A DNA stretch of 64,000 nucleotides from Candidatus Schekmanbacteria bacterium (GCA_016219965.1 JACRJM010000004.1:558001-622000); one strand, 5' to 3'; counted from the first letter of the stretch, positions 36,543 through 46,863 are shown. Notes: generated from the sequence alone by a model not told the origin. Translations and numbers: made by a program.

Positions 36543-39506
36543 ATGAATAAATATTTCAAAAAGCATTTTTTCTTAGTCAATATCTTACTTTGTCTGATTC
36601 TGAATATATTGACTAATAATGCATTCCCTGAAGAAATCTGTCTGACAGGCGGGAACCTGGAGTTATATCTTTCCGAAAGCGGTAACCTCGGCATTGTCCG
36701 AACAAATGGAGATAACATCCCCATTGAGCATGACAGGTCTTTAGTTTATCTCAGGGATATGGGGAGAGGTAGGAGTTCCGGTCTTCCTGAAGAAAAGTTC
36801 ACTCCTGTGGAGATGAGCATAGATGATTCCTCTGAAAAAGGACTGTCGTTAAAAGGCATAAGTAACAACTTCAGGATTGATTGCAATTTAATATCAGAAG
36901 AAGGGTATATTTCTGTTTCAGGGACTTTAACGTCTGTTGACAGAAAAGATCGGGCGGCAATATTGAGGTTTTCACTCCCTTTTCAAGTGGTCAATGCACG
37001 CTGGTATGACAGCCTTTCAAAATCAAGAGTTGTTGACACAGATGAAGTATATTCAAACTGGTTTAAACTCGGAGATGAGCGGTTCTTTTCGCAGTATCCT
37101 TATTCGTCGCTGGCTTTTGGGAGTAACAGTGTTTCCTATGCTATACCTCTTAACTCTCCAAGAATATTCAGGATCGGCTGTTCTGAGAAAGACGGTTATT
37201 TTATTGAATTCGATCTTGGTATGAGCGAAGATACGGAGAAGTTTCCTTCATCCGCTTCATTCAGTTTTATTATTTTTTCAACCAATACGGAATGGGGTTT
37301 ACGCGCTGCTGCAAACAAATATTTTTCTTTTTTTCCAGAATTATTCAGGAAACGCAATACAAGAGAAGGAATATGGTTTGCGTGGAATGAGCGGAATCTT
37401 ATGAAATGGCCGCTGGATTTCGGGCTTATGTTTGATTCTACATGTGATGAGACTATCTTCTTTGATGCTTATTATGGGATCAATTTCTTTTATTATCAGG
37501 AACCATATGGTTCAGGCATTGGATGGGGTGATAGAAATTCTAAGAGCAGTATCCCTGAAAACATTTCCTATGATGTCATAATAAAGAAAATCAAGGATGA
37601 TTCTTTGGCAAAGGAAAAAGAATATCCCACACTAAGGGGAAATGTGAATTATGTGGATACAGCTCTTAAATCTGCAATTGAGGATGAAAACGGCTTGTTG
37701 TCCATAGGACGTTATAAACCGTATTTTTTTTCAAATCCTGATCCGGAGCTTTCTCTAGGCAGGTTTGCGCTTGACCGCGCACATTTTTGGGAGGAGACAA
37801 CTCCTCAGGCAGCGAGACAGTTTTACGGAGAATATTTAGATTCCATAGTTCCATGGTGGTGGTCACTTAAGGAAGACTACAAGAGGGAACATTTCAGGAC
37901 GGCTGATGTTCCACTTGTATTCAGCTATAAGACAGGACGACCGGTAAGGCTTGGCATACTGGAAGTCTATGAGCTTTTTTCAGAGATTTCAAGGCGAACT
38001 CATGATTACGGCGGACTTATGCTTGGGAATACATGGGCTCCGGTGCAGACTTTCTGCGCACATCTCTTTGATATAATCGGTGCAGGTGAATACACTACCG
38101 ACCAGCCGGCAGAGCATTTCCATTACCTGCGCGGTCTTTCCTTCCACAAGACTTTGTCATTTATAGACCCGGGTCTTGTTGAAGGGAACCTGAATGAACA
38201 GGAAATCGAAAAAAGATTTAATAAATGCCTTGCCTTCGGGGTATTCCCCGGGACTTACCCTTTCAGGGATCCGGGAAAATATGAAAGGCTAAGACATTTC
38301 TACAAAAAATATATACCGCTTACCCGGCTTGTTTCTGATGCCGGATGGGAGCCGGTAACATATGCTTCAGCATCTCATACTGCTCTTAACGTAGAAAGGT
38401 TTGGTACAATAAAGAAGAACTTGTTTTTTACAATCTTAAATACATCCGATTCAGTTATTGATTTCACTCTTGATGTTGATATGAAAAGCCTCGGCATAGA
38501 TAGCTCTATGGGTATATATGCTCTTGACGTCTTGAATGATAGCTCTGCGAAAATTGTTTTCACAGCCCAAAGAGCTTATATCCCTATGCATATCGAGAGA
38601 TATGGAACACTTATTGTACAGATTGGTGCGGAACAGCAGTTTCTTGCTTCTAAACTGAAACTTGAAACTTCTTCAATTGAGTCTCTTGAAAAACACAGGA
38701 CATCAGAGGAACTAAGCGAAAACATGTTAAGGACTCTCCATAAACTGGCGCCAGGGCCAGGTAAGGAGTTTATTTATTCCGGAAAAATTCCTGACATTGA
38801 CTCTCTGAAGATGGAAAACAAAAAGACCAGTACAAATACAGTTCTGCGCCTTCCATGGAAGATAGAAAAGGGAAACACCGATTATATTTGCAGGGTAGAT
38901 TACCGTACTGAGCCTTCTACTACCGGGAATAAGGGCATTTTCAGCATCTTTAACAGTCTTCTTTATTCTGTGGCAAAGTTTTTATCAGGAGATCAGCTTC
39001 CGGACGTAACCCTATCAGCTGCGTTTTTAAACAAAGAAGGAAAACTGCTGGTTTATGAAAAATCAGAGCTGCAACCTTCGAAAGCTTCAAGGGTAATAGA
39101 AAAAAGGTTTTTTGCTCCAGCAGGAACTGCTAACCTTACTCTTGTTTTTGGGTTAGAGGGAGAATTCAGCCGTATATATATAAATGATGTAAGAGTGTAT
39201 CCGGCAGGACTTTCATCGAGCGTAGAATATGAAATGAAAACAATAGATGAAATAAACAATAAGATAAGCGACTTTTACAGGAAACAAGATATAACAGAGC
39301 TGATTAACTCTTCTGTTGACGGGCTTTATTCAGGGAAAGAAGATACGACTGAAGCAAAGAAAAGGATTATTGAGGCAGGCGAGTTGTTGAAACAGCATGA
39401 AATTGAGATTGCTAATAAGAACAGGAAACTGCCTGTTAAGAATGAATCTGTCGAGGAATACATAATGAGGCTTAACGATCTTATAGACCGTCTTGATTTA
39501 CTGTGA
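36543..39506 (+). CDS. Large secreted protein, possibly glycoside-hydrolase-like
   Basis: This 987-residue protein has a signal peptide (residues 1-29, cut after NAFPE). An N-terminal beta-sandwich-like part (residues 30-260) opens with LTGGNLELYLSESGNLGIVR. A central part rich in Trp, Tyr, Phe and acidic residues (270-620; GIWFAWNERNLMKW, YQEPYGSGIGWGDRN, YTTDQPAEHFHYLRG) resembles an alpha/beta barrel of a glycosidase. A beta-sandwich follows (620-690 and 760-910) and the C-terminus is helical. No catalytic pair can be named, so glycan-active is inference only. No Shine-Dalgarno is seen before the ATG. It is divergent from the CbiX-like gene and stands alone. Confidence 0.7.
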   Translation: MNKYFKKHFFLVNILLCLILNILTNNAFPEEICLTGGNLELYLSESGNLGIVRTNGDNIPIEHDRSLVYLRDMGRGRSSGLPEEKFTPVEMSIDDSSEKGLSLKGISNNFRIDCNLISEEGYISVSGTLTSVDRKDRAAILRFSLPFQVVNARWYDSLSKSRVVDTDEVYSNWFKLGDERFFSQYPYSSLAFGSNSVSYAIPLNSPRIFRIGCSEKDGYFIEFDLGMSEDTEKFPSSASFSFIIFSTNTEWGLRAAANKYFSFFPELFRKRNTREGIWFAWNERNLMKWPLDFGLMFDSTCDETIFFDAYYGINFFYYQEPYGSGIGWGDRNSKSSIPENISYDVIIKKIKDDSLAKEKEYPTLRGNVNYVDTALKSAIEDENGLLSIGRYKPYFFSNPDPELSLGRFALDRAHFWEETTPQAARQFYGEYLDSIVPWWWSLKEDYKREHFRTADVPLVFSYKTGRPVRLGILEVYELFSEISRRTHDYGGLMLGNTWAPVQTFCAHLFDIIGAGEYTTDQPAEHFHYLRGLSFHKTLSFIDPGLVEGNLNEQEIEKRFNKCLAFGVFPGTYPFRDPGKYERLRHFYKKYIPLTRLVSDAGWEPVTYASASHTALNVERFGTIKKNLFFTILNTSDSVIDFTLDVDMKSLGIDSSMGIYALDVLNDSSAKIVFTAQRAYIPMHIERYGTLIVQIGAEQQFLASKLKLETSSIESLEKHRTSEELSENMLRTLHKLAPGPGKEFIYSGKIPDIDSLKMENKKTSTNTVLRLPWKIEKGNTDYICRVDYRTEPSTTGNKGIFSIFNSLLYSVAKFLSGDQLPDVTLSAAFLNKEGKLLVYEKSELQPSKASRVIEKRFFAPAGTANLTLVFGLEGEFSRIYINDVRVYPAGLSSSVEYEMKTIDEINNKISDFYRKQDITELINSSVDGLYSGKEDTTEAKKRIIEAGELLKQHEIEIANKNRKLPVKNESVEEYIMRLNDLIDRLDLL

Positions 39507-40055
39507 TATTTCTGGTAAAAAAAATTTATTATTATCTGACATGTAATTGACCGAATAGGGGAGCGTTTTAAAAAATTTAAAAAAATCTGATTGACAAAAA
39601 AATCATAAGCGATTAGTATAAATAATGTTCTTGGAAAACCTTCTATTTAGATCCCAGAAAATTAACAAATAAAAAAAAGTAATTTAAAAATTAGGCAAAT
39701 TTAAAAAAAACAATTCAGAAGCCCACCAAAATATTCGGGAATAATATTAAGAGTTAGTGATTTGAAGTTAAAAAATTCCTTTAAACATTGCGAAGCACTT
39801 AAAGGCAAGTTGCCTGCCATCATGGTTAAAACATTACCAATCTGTGAATAATATCCCGGCAATTAACCTGGAGAGTTGATAATGTTCCGGATTATTGAAA
39901 GTGTGGCCATTACATATCATGCTGAAAGATAAATGATGATTGGCGGGAAAGTAGTTGTTTTAAAACGATGAGGCGAAGCTATTGTATGCTGGCAGGGTGT
40001 TTCAATTCAGGAAAGAAAAAAGGTAATAATTTGTAATTACGAAAGGATCAAGTTT
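39507..40055 (+). promoter_or_regulatory. Long leader of rho with candidate promoter and leader ORFs
   Basis: A 549-base AT-rich region precedes rho. TTGACA (39591-39596) and TAGTAT (39614-39619), 17 bases apart, make the best promoter and predict a leader of about 430 bases. Within it a 16-codon ORF (39882-39932) has GGAG 8 bases upstream, and a 12-codon ORF (39933-39971) begins right after its stop. Long leaders are normal for autoregulated rho genes. No terminator hairpin is obvious. Confidence 0.45.
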
Positions 40056-41477
40056 ATGGCAAGGGTTGACAACAAGGATGTAAAAAAGAGCAAAGAAGAT
40101 AATGGAGAAAACGGGCTGAAGAGCAACGAAGCGAAAAACAACGAAGTGAAGAGCAACGGAGCGAAGAACAACGGTACGAAGACAGATGAAGTCATGTTCG
40201 TAGGAACCGACGAAAATGCCATGCTCGATATCCGTAAATTAAAGCAAATGACTATAGCTGGGTTAAGCTCAACTGCCAGAAAGCTTGGAATTAACGGTGT
40301 AAGCACGCTTAGAAAACAGGAACTTATTTTTGAAATTCTGCGTGCCCAGATAGAAAAGAATGGTCTGCTTTATGGTGAGGGAGTCCTTGAGATACTTCCT
40401 GATGGGTTCGGGTTTCTCCGCTCCCCTAACTATAACTATCTGCCCGGTCCTGACGACATCTATGTGTCTCCGTCGCAGATAAGGAAATTTGACCTCCGTA
40501 CAGGTGATACTGTAGCAGGACAAATAAGACCTCCGAAAGAAGGGGAACGTTATTTTGCGCTTTTAAAGGTTGAAGCAATCAACTATGAACCGCCCGAAGC
40601 AACAAAGGATAAGATACTTTTTGACAACCTGACTCCATTCTATCCTCAGGAAAGGATAAAGCTTGAGATTGAGGGAGTAAAAGACAACATGTCAATGAGG
40701 ATAATGGATCTTCTGACTCCGATAGGCAAGGGACAGAGGGGACTTATAGTTGCTCCACCGAGAACAGGGAAAACAATGCTTCTTCAGGCTATTGCCAACA
40801 GCATCACGAATAATCATCCGGAGGTCGTTCTGATAGTGCTTCTTATAGATGAGCGTCCGGAGGAAGTTACCGACATGGAGCGTTCAGTCAGGGGAGAGGT
40901 TGTGAGCTCAACATTCGATGAACCTCCGACAAGACATGTGCAGGTAGCTGACATGGTAATAGAGAAGGCAAAGAGGCTTGTTGAGCATAAGAGGGATGTT
41001 GTTATTCTTCTTGATAGTATTACAAGATTAGCAAGGGCACATAATGCCATTCAGCCGCCAAGCGGAAAGATACTTTCCGGAGGTATTGACTCCAATGCGC
41101 TTCAAAGGCCAAAAAGGTTTTTTGGAGCTGCACGTAATATTGAAGAGGGAGGAAGTCTTACCATCATAGCTACTGCCCTTATAGATACAGGCAGCAGGAT
41201 GGACGATGTCATATTTGAAGAATTTAAGGGCACGGGCAACATGGAAGTAAACCTCGACAGGAGACTTGTTGATAAACGTGTTTATCCTGCAATTGACATG
41301 ACTAAATCCGGAACGAGAAAAGAAGAGCTCCTTATTGAAGCAGAAGAACTTAACAAGATATGGATATTGAGGAAGTTCCTCAATCCAATGGGAGTTGTTG
41401 ATGCAATGGAATTTCTGTGTGAAAAAATGAAGGCAACGAAAAGCAATAAGGAATTCCTTAATTCTATGAACACCTGA
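40056..41477 (+). CDS. rho: Transcription termination factor Rho
   Basis: This 473-residue hexameric RNA helicase has an N-terminal Rho_N helix domain (about residues 58-100). The cold-shock RNA-binding fold ([32 protein letters not shown]) and the ATPase with Walker A APPRTGKT (233-240) follow. Walker [16 protein letters not shown] and the Q/R-loop region ([31 protein letters not shown]) complete it. A low-complexity insert near residues 20-48 is made of pentapeptides K-[SN]-N-[EG]-[AVT] and precedes Rho_N. GAAAGGA lies before the ATG. First gene of the rho-rpmE-prfA run. Confidence 0.98.
   Translation: MARVDNKDVKKSKEDNGENGLKSNEAKNNEVKSNGAKNNGTKTDEVMFVGTDENAMLDIRKLKQMTIAGLSSTARKLGINGVSTLRKQELIFEILRAQIEKNGLLYGEGVLEILPDGFGFLRSPNYNYLPGPDDIYVSPSQIRKFDLRTGDTVAGQIRPPKEGERYFALLKVEAINYEPPEATKDKILFDNLTPFYPQERIKLEIEGVKDNMSMRIMDLLTPIGKGQRGLIVAPPRTGKTMLLQAIANSITNNHPEVVLIVLLIDERPEEVTDMERSVRGEVVSSTFDEPPTRHVQVADMVIEKAKRLVEHKRDVVILLDSITRLARAHNAIQPPSGKILSGGIDSNALQRPKRFFGAARNIEEGGSLTIIATALIDTGSRMDDVIFEEFKGTGNMEVNLDRRLVDKRVYPAIDMTKSGTRKEELLIEAEELNKIWILRKFLNPMGVVDAMEFLCEKMKATKSNKEFLNSMNT
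40118..40192 (+). repeat. 15-base coding tandem repeat in rho
   Basis: Four units of the form GAAGAGCAACGAAGC with one to four changes are followed by a fifth degenerate unit. They encode the N-terminal pentapeptide insert and preserve the frame, so unit number can vary without breaking the gene. Confidence 0.85.
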
Positions 41478-41580
41478 TTTTTTTTCTTGAAAAGAGAATT
41501 TTATTAGTATAAATAAAACAGTCAAAACAAAACAATCAGCCAGTTAGTAGGGGTAAAAAGCTGGATAGGAGGAAATTTAA

Positions 41581-41790
41581 GTGAAAAAAGATATTCATCC
41601 AAAATACGCGGAAACCGGAATTCAGTGTGCATGCGGTGAAATCCTACAAACAAGGTCAACGCGTGAGGACATACACATAGAAGTATGCTCAAGATGCCAT
41701 CCTTTCTATACGGGCAAGCAAAAGCTTGTTGATACAGCCGGAAGGGTAGAAAAGTTTAAGAGGAAATATAAGAAGGATAAACAGGATTGA
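41581..41790 (+). CDS. rpmE: Ribosomal protein L31
   Basis: This 69-residue protein starts MKKDIHPKY and keeps four Cys in two pairs (CACG with Cys at 16 and 18; [13 protein letters not shown]), the zinc-binding form of L31. The GTG start has AGGAGG 7 bases upstream. It lies between rho and prfA, a common order. Confidence 0.97.
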   Translation: MKKDIHPKYAETGIQCACGEILQTRSTREDIHIEVCSRCHPFYTGKQKLVDTAGRVEKFKRKYKKDKQD

Positions 41791-41848
41791 CAGTAGAGAT
41801 AAATCCTATCCTCATTCACGTCTTAAAAGCTGTAACAGCTCCTCAAAC

Positions 41849-41885
41849 AAAAGGAAAAGGTTAGCTCCCTTATTCCTTTTTTTTA
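41849..41885 (+). terminator. Probable Rho-independent terminator after rpmE
   Basis: AAAAGGAA pairs with TTCCTTTT around a loop, followed by a run of T. It separates rpmE from prfA. Confidence 0.6.
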
Positions 41886-41939
41886 TTATAGATAAACAGG
41901 TTATTCCTATAAACAATCACATTATACAATATTATATAA

Positions 41940-43010
41940 ATGTTTGATAGATTAGACAAAACAGAAGAACGCTACGAAGAATTGGGGAATCTGCTTTCCG
42001 ATCCGTCTGTTCATCAGGACAGGAATGCTTTTACCCAGTATTCAAAAGAGCGGGCAGCATTATCCAAGATAGTAGATGTTTACAGGGAATATAAGAAAAT
42101 AAAGAAACAGCTTGATGACAATAAAGAACTTCTTCGTACCGAGAATGATGAAGAGCTTAGAAATATGGCAAAGGATGAGATATCCATCCTCGAACAGTCA
42201 GTCAATGAAATAACCGAACGACTTAAGATTTTGTTGCTTCCCAAGGACTCCAATGATGAGAAAAACATACTGCTTGAAATAAGAGCAGGGGCAGGCGGAG
42301 ATGAAGCAGCGCTCTTTGTGGCGAATCTTTTCAGGATGTACACCATGTTTGCTGAAAAGAAAAAATGGAAAGTAGAGATATTAACCTCCAATCCAACCGG
42401 GATAGGAGGGTTTAAGGAAATAATAGCGCTTATTGAAGGCGAAAAAGTTTACAGCTTTCTGAAGTTTGAAAGCGGCGTTCACAGGGTGCAGAGAATTCCC
42501 TTAACTGAAGCAGGCGGGAGAATACATACATCAACAGTAACGGTTGCAGTGCTTCCTGAAGCTGAAGATGTCGAAATCAACATAGACCCGACAGAGTTAA
42601 AAATTGACGTTTACCGTTCATCAGGCCCTGGAGGGCAGAGCGTCAATACCACTGATTCTGCAGTAAGGGTTACACATATACCGACCAATACGGTTGTATG
42701 CTGCCAGGATGAAAAATCACAGCATAAGAACAAGGCAAAGGCATTAAAGATTCTGCGTGCAAGGCTCCTTGAGAGGATGCAACAGGAACAGCAGGACGAG
42801 ATTGCAAAGACGAGAAAAAGCCAGGTCGGCACAGGTGACAGAAGCGAGAGGATAAGGACATATAATTACCCTCAGGGACGTGTTACTGACCATAGAATCG
42901 GGCTTACTCTTCATAAATTGAATGCTGTACTTGATGGAGAGATCGATGAAATAGTGAACGCACTTATCTCTTCATATCAGACTGAACTGTTACAGCAGAC
43001 AGCTGTGTAA
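41940..43010 (+). CDS. prfA: Peptide chain release factor 1
   Basis: This 356-residue factor ends translation at UAA and UAG. The catalytic GGQ is at residues 231-233 in [20 protein letters not shown]. The N-terminal coiled-coil domain and [21 protein letters not shown] are typical. The full length fits RF1 (about 355-360). It is followed by prmC, whose product methylates this glutamine. Confidence 0.97.
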   Translation: MFDRLDKTEERYEELGNLLSDPSVHQDRNAFTQYSKERAALSKIVDVYREYKKIKKQLDDNKELLRTENDEELRNMAKDEISILEQSVNEITERLKILLLPKDSNDEKNILLEIRAGAGGDEAALFVANLFRMYTMFAEKKKWKVEILTSNPTGIGGFKEIIALIEGEKVYSFLKFESGVHRVQRIPLTEAGGRIHTSTVTVAVLPEAEDVEINIDPTELKIDVYRSSGPGGQSVNTTDSAVRVTHIPTNTVVCCQDEKSQHKNKAKALKILRARLLERMQQEQQDEIAKTRKSQVGTGDRSERIRTYNYPQGRVTDHRIGLTLHKLNAVLDGEIDEIVNALISSYQTELLQQTAV

Positions 43011-43023
43011 ATCTGCCAATGAA

Positions 43024-43060
43024 GTCATTGCGAGCGAGAGCGAAGCAATCTTGTTTTTTT
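43024..43060 (+). repeat. Dispersed intergenic palindrome fragment, possible terminator
   Basis: GTCATTGCGAGCGAGAGCG followed by AAGCAATC has ATTGC/GCAAT arms and a T-run. It matches the core of a widespread mobile intergenic palindrome. It lies between prfA and prmC and covers the TTG at 43059, so that TTG is not the prmC start. Confidence 0.65.
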
Positions 43061-43076
43061 GACCATTATTACTAAT

Positions 43077-43988
43077 ATGCTTTTTAACATCTCTGAAGTC
43101 CTTAAAAATGCATCAGCAAAGCTCCAATCTGCAGGGATAAGTTCAGCAAGACTCGACAGCGAACTTATCCTTTGCAAGGTTCTTCATGCAGAAAGGATTT
43201 ATTTATACAGCAACCCTGAGAAAATACTTTCTGAAAAAGAGCTGGAAGAGTTCCAATCACTTCTTGTTCAAAGGCTGCAGAGAAAACCCATCCAATACAT
43301 TACGGGCAAGCAGGAATTCTGGTCAAGAGACTTTGTTTTAAATGATGAAGTCCTTGTTCCCAGGCCCGAGACAGAAATCCTGATAGAAACCATAGTCGTT
43401 GATGCTGAAAAACTTTTCTTAAACGCAGAGAGCGAAGGGCGGTCTTTGCGAATCCTTGATGTGGGAACCGGTTCAGGGATAATAGCAATTACCATTAAGA
43501 ATATACTGAGGTCTGCTCACGTAGTTGCCACCGATATTTCCTATGGCGCATTGAAAATTGCAAAACTCAATTCATCAATTAATGTGCAAAGAGATAATCT
43601 TTACGGTAATATCCTCTTTGTTGAAGCGGATATTTTCCAGGCTTTCAGCGACAGTCTTGTTGAAAAGAGGAAGGCATTTGATATAATCGTTGCCAATCCT
43701 CCATATATATCTTCCGTTGAGATTGACAGGCTTGAACCGGAAGTATCTGAATGGGAACCGAGGGTTGCTCTTGATGGAGGAGATGGAGGAACGGAGATAA
43801 TTGAGAAGATAATCAGGTCTGCGTGGGAATATTTAATGCCCGGCGGGATGCTTCTGATTGAAACAGGTGAGAGCCAGAAAGAAGAGCTTATTAAAATAAT
43901 AGATTCCTGCGGAAAGTATATTTCAACAAAATTTATTAATGATTATTCCGGCAAAGAAAGGGCATTGGAGACGTGGAAAAAATCGTAG
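43077..43988 (+). CDS. prmC: Peptide chain release factor N5-glutamine methyltransferase
   Basis: This protein of about 303 residues has an N-terminal helical domain. A SAM-dependent methyltransferase domain follows with motif I ILDVGTGSGIIAI and the catalytic NPPY at residues 207-210. It methylates the GGQ glutamine of release factors. The ATG at 43077 begins the family-typical MLFNISEVL; the frame extends six codons upstream into a repeat. Its end overlaps murA by 16 bases. Confidence 0.96.
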   Translation: MLFNISEVLKNASAKLQSAGISSARLDSELILCKVLHAERIYLYSNPEKILSEKELEEFQSLLVQRLQRKPIQYITGKQEFWSRDFVLNDEVLVPRPETEILIETIVVDAEKLFLNAESEGRSLRILDVGTGSGIIAITIKNILRSAHVVATDISYGALKIAKLNSSINVQRDNLYGNILFVEADIFQAFSDSLVEKRKAFDIIVANPPYISSVEIDRLEPEVSEWEPRVALDGGDGGTEIIEKIIRSAWEYLMPGGMLLIETGESQKEELIKIIDSCGKYISTKFINDYSGKERALETWKKS

Positions 43989-45226
43989 TGACCGGCGGCA
44001 AGAAGTTGAACGGTGAAGTGCTTATAAGCGGGGCAAAGAACTCAGCCCTTCCTGCTATGGCAGCCTCATTGCTTACCAGAGGCAAATCAGTCATAAGAAA
44101 CGTTCCACATCTTAGGGACATTGAAACATTCAGGCTTTTGCTTCAGCATCTTGGCGCAAAGGTAAAATGGACTGATACAAACACCATCGAGATTGATACA
44201 TCTGCTGTAAACTGCTTTGATGCGCCTTATGATCTTGTAAGGACTATGAGGGCATCAGTTCTGGTCCTCGGTCCTCTGCTTGCAAAATACGGGAAAACCA
44301 AAGTATCGCTTCCGGGAGGGTGCGCGATAGGAGCAAGGCCCATCAATTTTCACCTTCATGGCATGGAACAGCTTGGAGGGAAAATCAAACTTGAGAACGG
44401 GTATGTTGATGCGACAGCAGGACGACTTGCCGGCGCCCATATCGCCTTTGACATGCCGACTGTTACGGGGACAGAAAATGTGCTTATGGCTTCCGCTCTT
44501 GCTAAGGGGAAGACAGTCATAGAAAATGCAGCATGCGAGCCGGAGATAGGTGACCTTGCAGGAATGCTGAGGCAAATGGGAGCGAAAATAAGCGGGGAAG
44601 GGACCGAGAGAATTGAAGTGACCGGAAGAGCGAAATTAAAACCCCTGGAATGGGATGTGATCCCGGACAGGATTGAGACAGGGACATTTCTTGTTGCCGC
44701 AGCTATAACAGGCGGTGAAGTCACTGTCAGAAAATGCGTACCGAATCATATCACGGCTCTTCTCAATAAACTCAGGGAATCAGGTGCAAATGTTACAGAA
44801 GGAGAAGATTGGATAACTCTCAAGAATGGCGGAGGGTTAAAATCTGTTGACATTAAAACTTCACCATATCCGGGATTTGCAACGGACATGCAGGCGCAAT
44901 TCATGGCGTTGATGTCATTGGCAGAGGGTGTAAGCGTTATTACAGAGACAGTCTTTGAGAACAGGTTCATGCATGTCGGCGAGCTTCTCCGCATGGGTGC
45001 TGATATAACTATTAACGGGAATACTGCTGTTGTAAGGGGAGTGAAAAGCCTTAAAGGTGCTCCGGTAATGGCGACAGATTTAAGAGCAAGTGCAAGCCTC
45101 ATAATAGCCGGGCTTGCAGCAAAAGGAGACACGCTTGTTCAACGTATTTATCATATTGACCGCGGTTATGAGAAAATAGAAAAAAAGTTTGAGGGTCTTG
45201 GTGCCCGTATAAAAAGAATATCATAA
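43973..45226 (+). CDS. murA: UDP-N-acetylglucosamine 1-carboxyvinyltransferase
   Basis: This 417-residue cytoplasmic enzyme makes the first committed precursor of peptidoglycan from UDP-GlcNAc and phosphoenolpyruvate. The active-site Cys117 in LPGGCAIGARPINFHL is the residue alkylated by fosfomycin. Conserved ISGAKNSALPAMAA and the C-terminal RASASLIIAGLAA are present. It starts at GTG, inside the end of prmC. hisD follows after 10 bases. Confidence 0.97.
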   Translation: MEKIVVTGGKKLNGEVLISGAKNSALPAMAASLLTRGKSVIRNVPHLRDIETFRLLLQHLGAKVKWTDTNTIEIDTSAVNCFDAPYDLVRTMRASVLVLGPLLAKYGKTKVSLPGGCAIGARPINFHLHGMEQLGGKIKLENGYVDATAGRLAGAHIAFDMPTVTGTENVLMASALAKGKTVIENAACEPEIGDLAGMLRQMGAKISGEGTERIEVTGRAKLKPLEWDVIPDRIETGTFLVAAAITGGEVTVRKCVPNHITALLNKLRESGANVTEGEDWITLKNGGGLKSVDIKTSPYPGFATDMQAQFMALMSLAEGVSVITETVFENRFMHVGELLRMGADITINGNTAVVRGVKSLKGAPVMATDLRASASLIIAGLAAKGDTLVQRIYHIDRGYEKIEKKFEGLGARIKRIS

Positions 45227-45236
45227 GGGGATTCCG

Positions 45237-46529
45237 GTGAAGACAATCAGATCAGGTTCAAGGGAATTCGACGCATTTATAAAAGCATTGAAATCCAGGA
45301 AATACAAAGAGGATAAAAAGATTGAACAGAGCGTGAGCCGGATTATTGCTGATGTGAGGAAAAACGGCGACAAGGCTGTGATCAAATATACGCGGGCTTT
45401 TGATAAAGTCATAATCAAAAAATCTTCAGACCTTCTCGTAACTAAAGATGAGATAAAAGAAGCTGTAAGCAGAATTCCTGCTGATGATATAAGAAACTTT
45501 AAACGAGCGGCAGTGCGTATAAAGGCTTTCCACATGAGAGAACTTCGTTCCGGATGGATTTATGAAGAAAAAGACGGCACTATTACGGGACAAAAAATCA
45601 CATCTCTTGCTGTTGTTGGAATATATGTTCCGGGAGGAAAGGCAGCCTATCCTTCATCAGTTCTTATGAATGCAATACCTGCAAAGGTTGCGGGCGTTGA
45701 AAAAATTATAATGTGTACTCCTCCGTCAAAAGACGGAATGAATCCTTATGTGCTTGCAGCGGCAGACATTGCCGGTGTTGACGAGATTTACAGGGCAGGA
45801 GGAGCGCAGGCTGTAGCTGCTATGGCTTATGGTACTGATATGATTCCGGCAGTGGATAAAATTGTGGGTCCGGGAAATATCTTTGTTGCCACTGCAAAGA
45901 AACAGGTCTTCGGGGCTGTGGGAATAGACATGATTGCAGGCCCGACAGAGATTGTGATTGTCGCTGATGAAAGTGCGGACTCAGATTTTATCGCCTGGGA
46001 CATGATATCGCAGGCTGAGCATGACGAGAATGCTTCGGCGACCTGCATAACAACATCTTCAAGGATTGCAAAGGAAGTTCATAAATCATTGGAGAAAAGA
46101 TTAAAGGGATTTGCAAGGCGGGAGATTGCATCGAAATCACTCGAAAGATTTGGCGCAGTTATTACAGTTCCATCAATTGAGGAAGCTCTGAAAGTTGCAA
46201 ATACAATCGCTCCTGAGCATCTTGAACTTATGGTGAAAGACCCTGTAAAAGTTTCCTCAATGGTCGAGAATGCGGGGGCAATGTTTCTCGGGTCCTATTC
46301 TCCAGAGCCTATAGGGGATTATGTGGCTGGTCCAAATCATGTCCTTCCAACCGGCGGCACAGCGCGTTTTTCATCACCGCTTTCAGTTGATGATTTTACA
46401 AAAAAGACAAGCATCATCTATCTCGGGAAAAAAGCATTCGATAACCTTTCAGGCACAGCCATCGCTATCGCGGAGACCGAAGGTCTTGTAGGCCATGCAA
46501 TGTCGGTGAAGGTGAGGATTGATAAATGA
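45237..46529 (+). CDS. hisD: Histidinol dehydrogenase
   Basis: This 430-residue zinc enzyme oxidises histidinol to histidine in two NAD-dependent steps. Motifs include VGIYVPGGKAAYPSSVLMNA, YRAGGAQAVAAMAYGT, IVGPGN, ISQAEHDENAS with Glu-His base pair, and VAGPNHVLPTGGTARFSSPLSVDDFTKK. The GTG start has AAGGGG before it. Other his genes are not present; the murA-hisD linkage is known in related genomes with hisG between them, and hisG is absent here. Confidence 0.97.
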   Translation: MKTIRSGSREFDAFIKALKSRKYKEDKKIEQSVSRIIADVRKNGDKAVIKYTRAFDKVIIKKSSDLLVTKDEIKEAVSRIPADDIRNFKRAAVRIKAFHMRELRSGWIYEEKDGTITGQKITSLAVVGIYVPGGKAAYPSSVLMNAIPAKVAGVEKIIMCTPPSKDGMNPYVLAAADIAGVDEIYRAGGAQAVAAMAYGTDMIPAVDKIVGPGNIFVATAKKQVFGAVGIDMIAGPTEIVIVADESADSDFIAWDMISQAEHDENASATCITTSSRIAKEVHKSLEKRLKGFARREIASKSLERFGAVITVPSIEEALKVANTIAPEHLELMVKDPVKVSSMVENAGAMFLGSYSPEPIGDYVAGPNHVLPTGGTARFSSPLSVDDFTKKTSIIYLGKKAFDNLSGTAIAIAETEGLVGHAMSVKVRIDK

Positions 46530-46680
46530 AACGATTATCTTTATAAGATGTTTTGAGAAATAATATTAATTTGCAAACAGTCAAACTTTTTTTCTTTTCA
46601 TAATAGAGTAAAAATATTATTATAAAATATTAAGTGGATTTTTTTTGAATAGATCAAAAAGTTAAGGAGGGTTTGAAATA

Positions 46681-46863
46681 ATGAGAACTTCTATTAAAAA
46701 AATAAACCCTGAAGATTATCTATTGTCTGTTCTTTCGCCTGAAGAAAGACTCGATGCAGCTTTTAACATTGCCAAAGAGGCATTTAAGAAAACTAAACTT
46801 ACCATGAAAGATATAGAACAGTCGGTAAAAGTAATACGGAGAAAAATTTACGCAAAGAAGTAA
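46681..46863 (+). CDS. Probable antitoxin of a PIN-toxin pair
   Basis: This 60-residue basic protein is rich in Lys, Ile and Glu and predicted to be all-helical. It has AGGAGG 12 bases before the ATG. I do not recognise its family. It is called an antitoxin because the next frame encodes a PIN-domain nuclease beginning within its last codons, the normal order in VapBC-like pairs. Confidence 0.6.
   Translation: MRTSIKKINPEDYLLSVLSPEERLDAAFNIAKEAFKKTKLTMKDIEQSVKVIRRKIYAKK

Noticed and set aside
39625-39672. 15-codon ORF near the start of the rho leader
   Set aside because: The predicted transcript begins at or next to its ATG and no ribosome site precedes it.
41028-41525. 165-codon minus-strand frame across the 3' half of rho
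   Set aside because: It is antisense to a conserved gene, has no ribosome site and no recognisable product.
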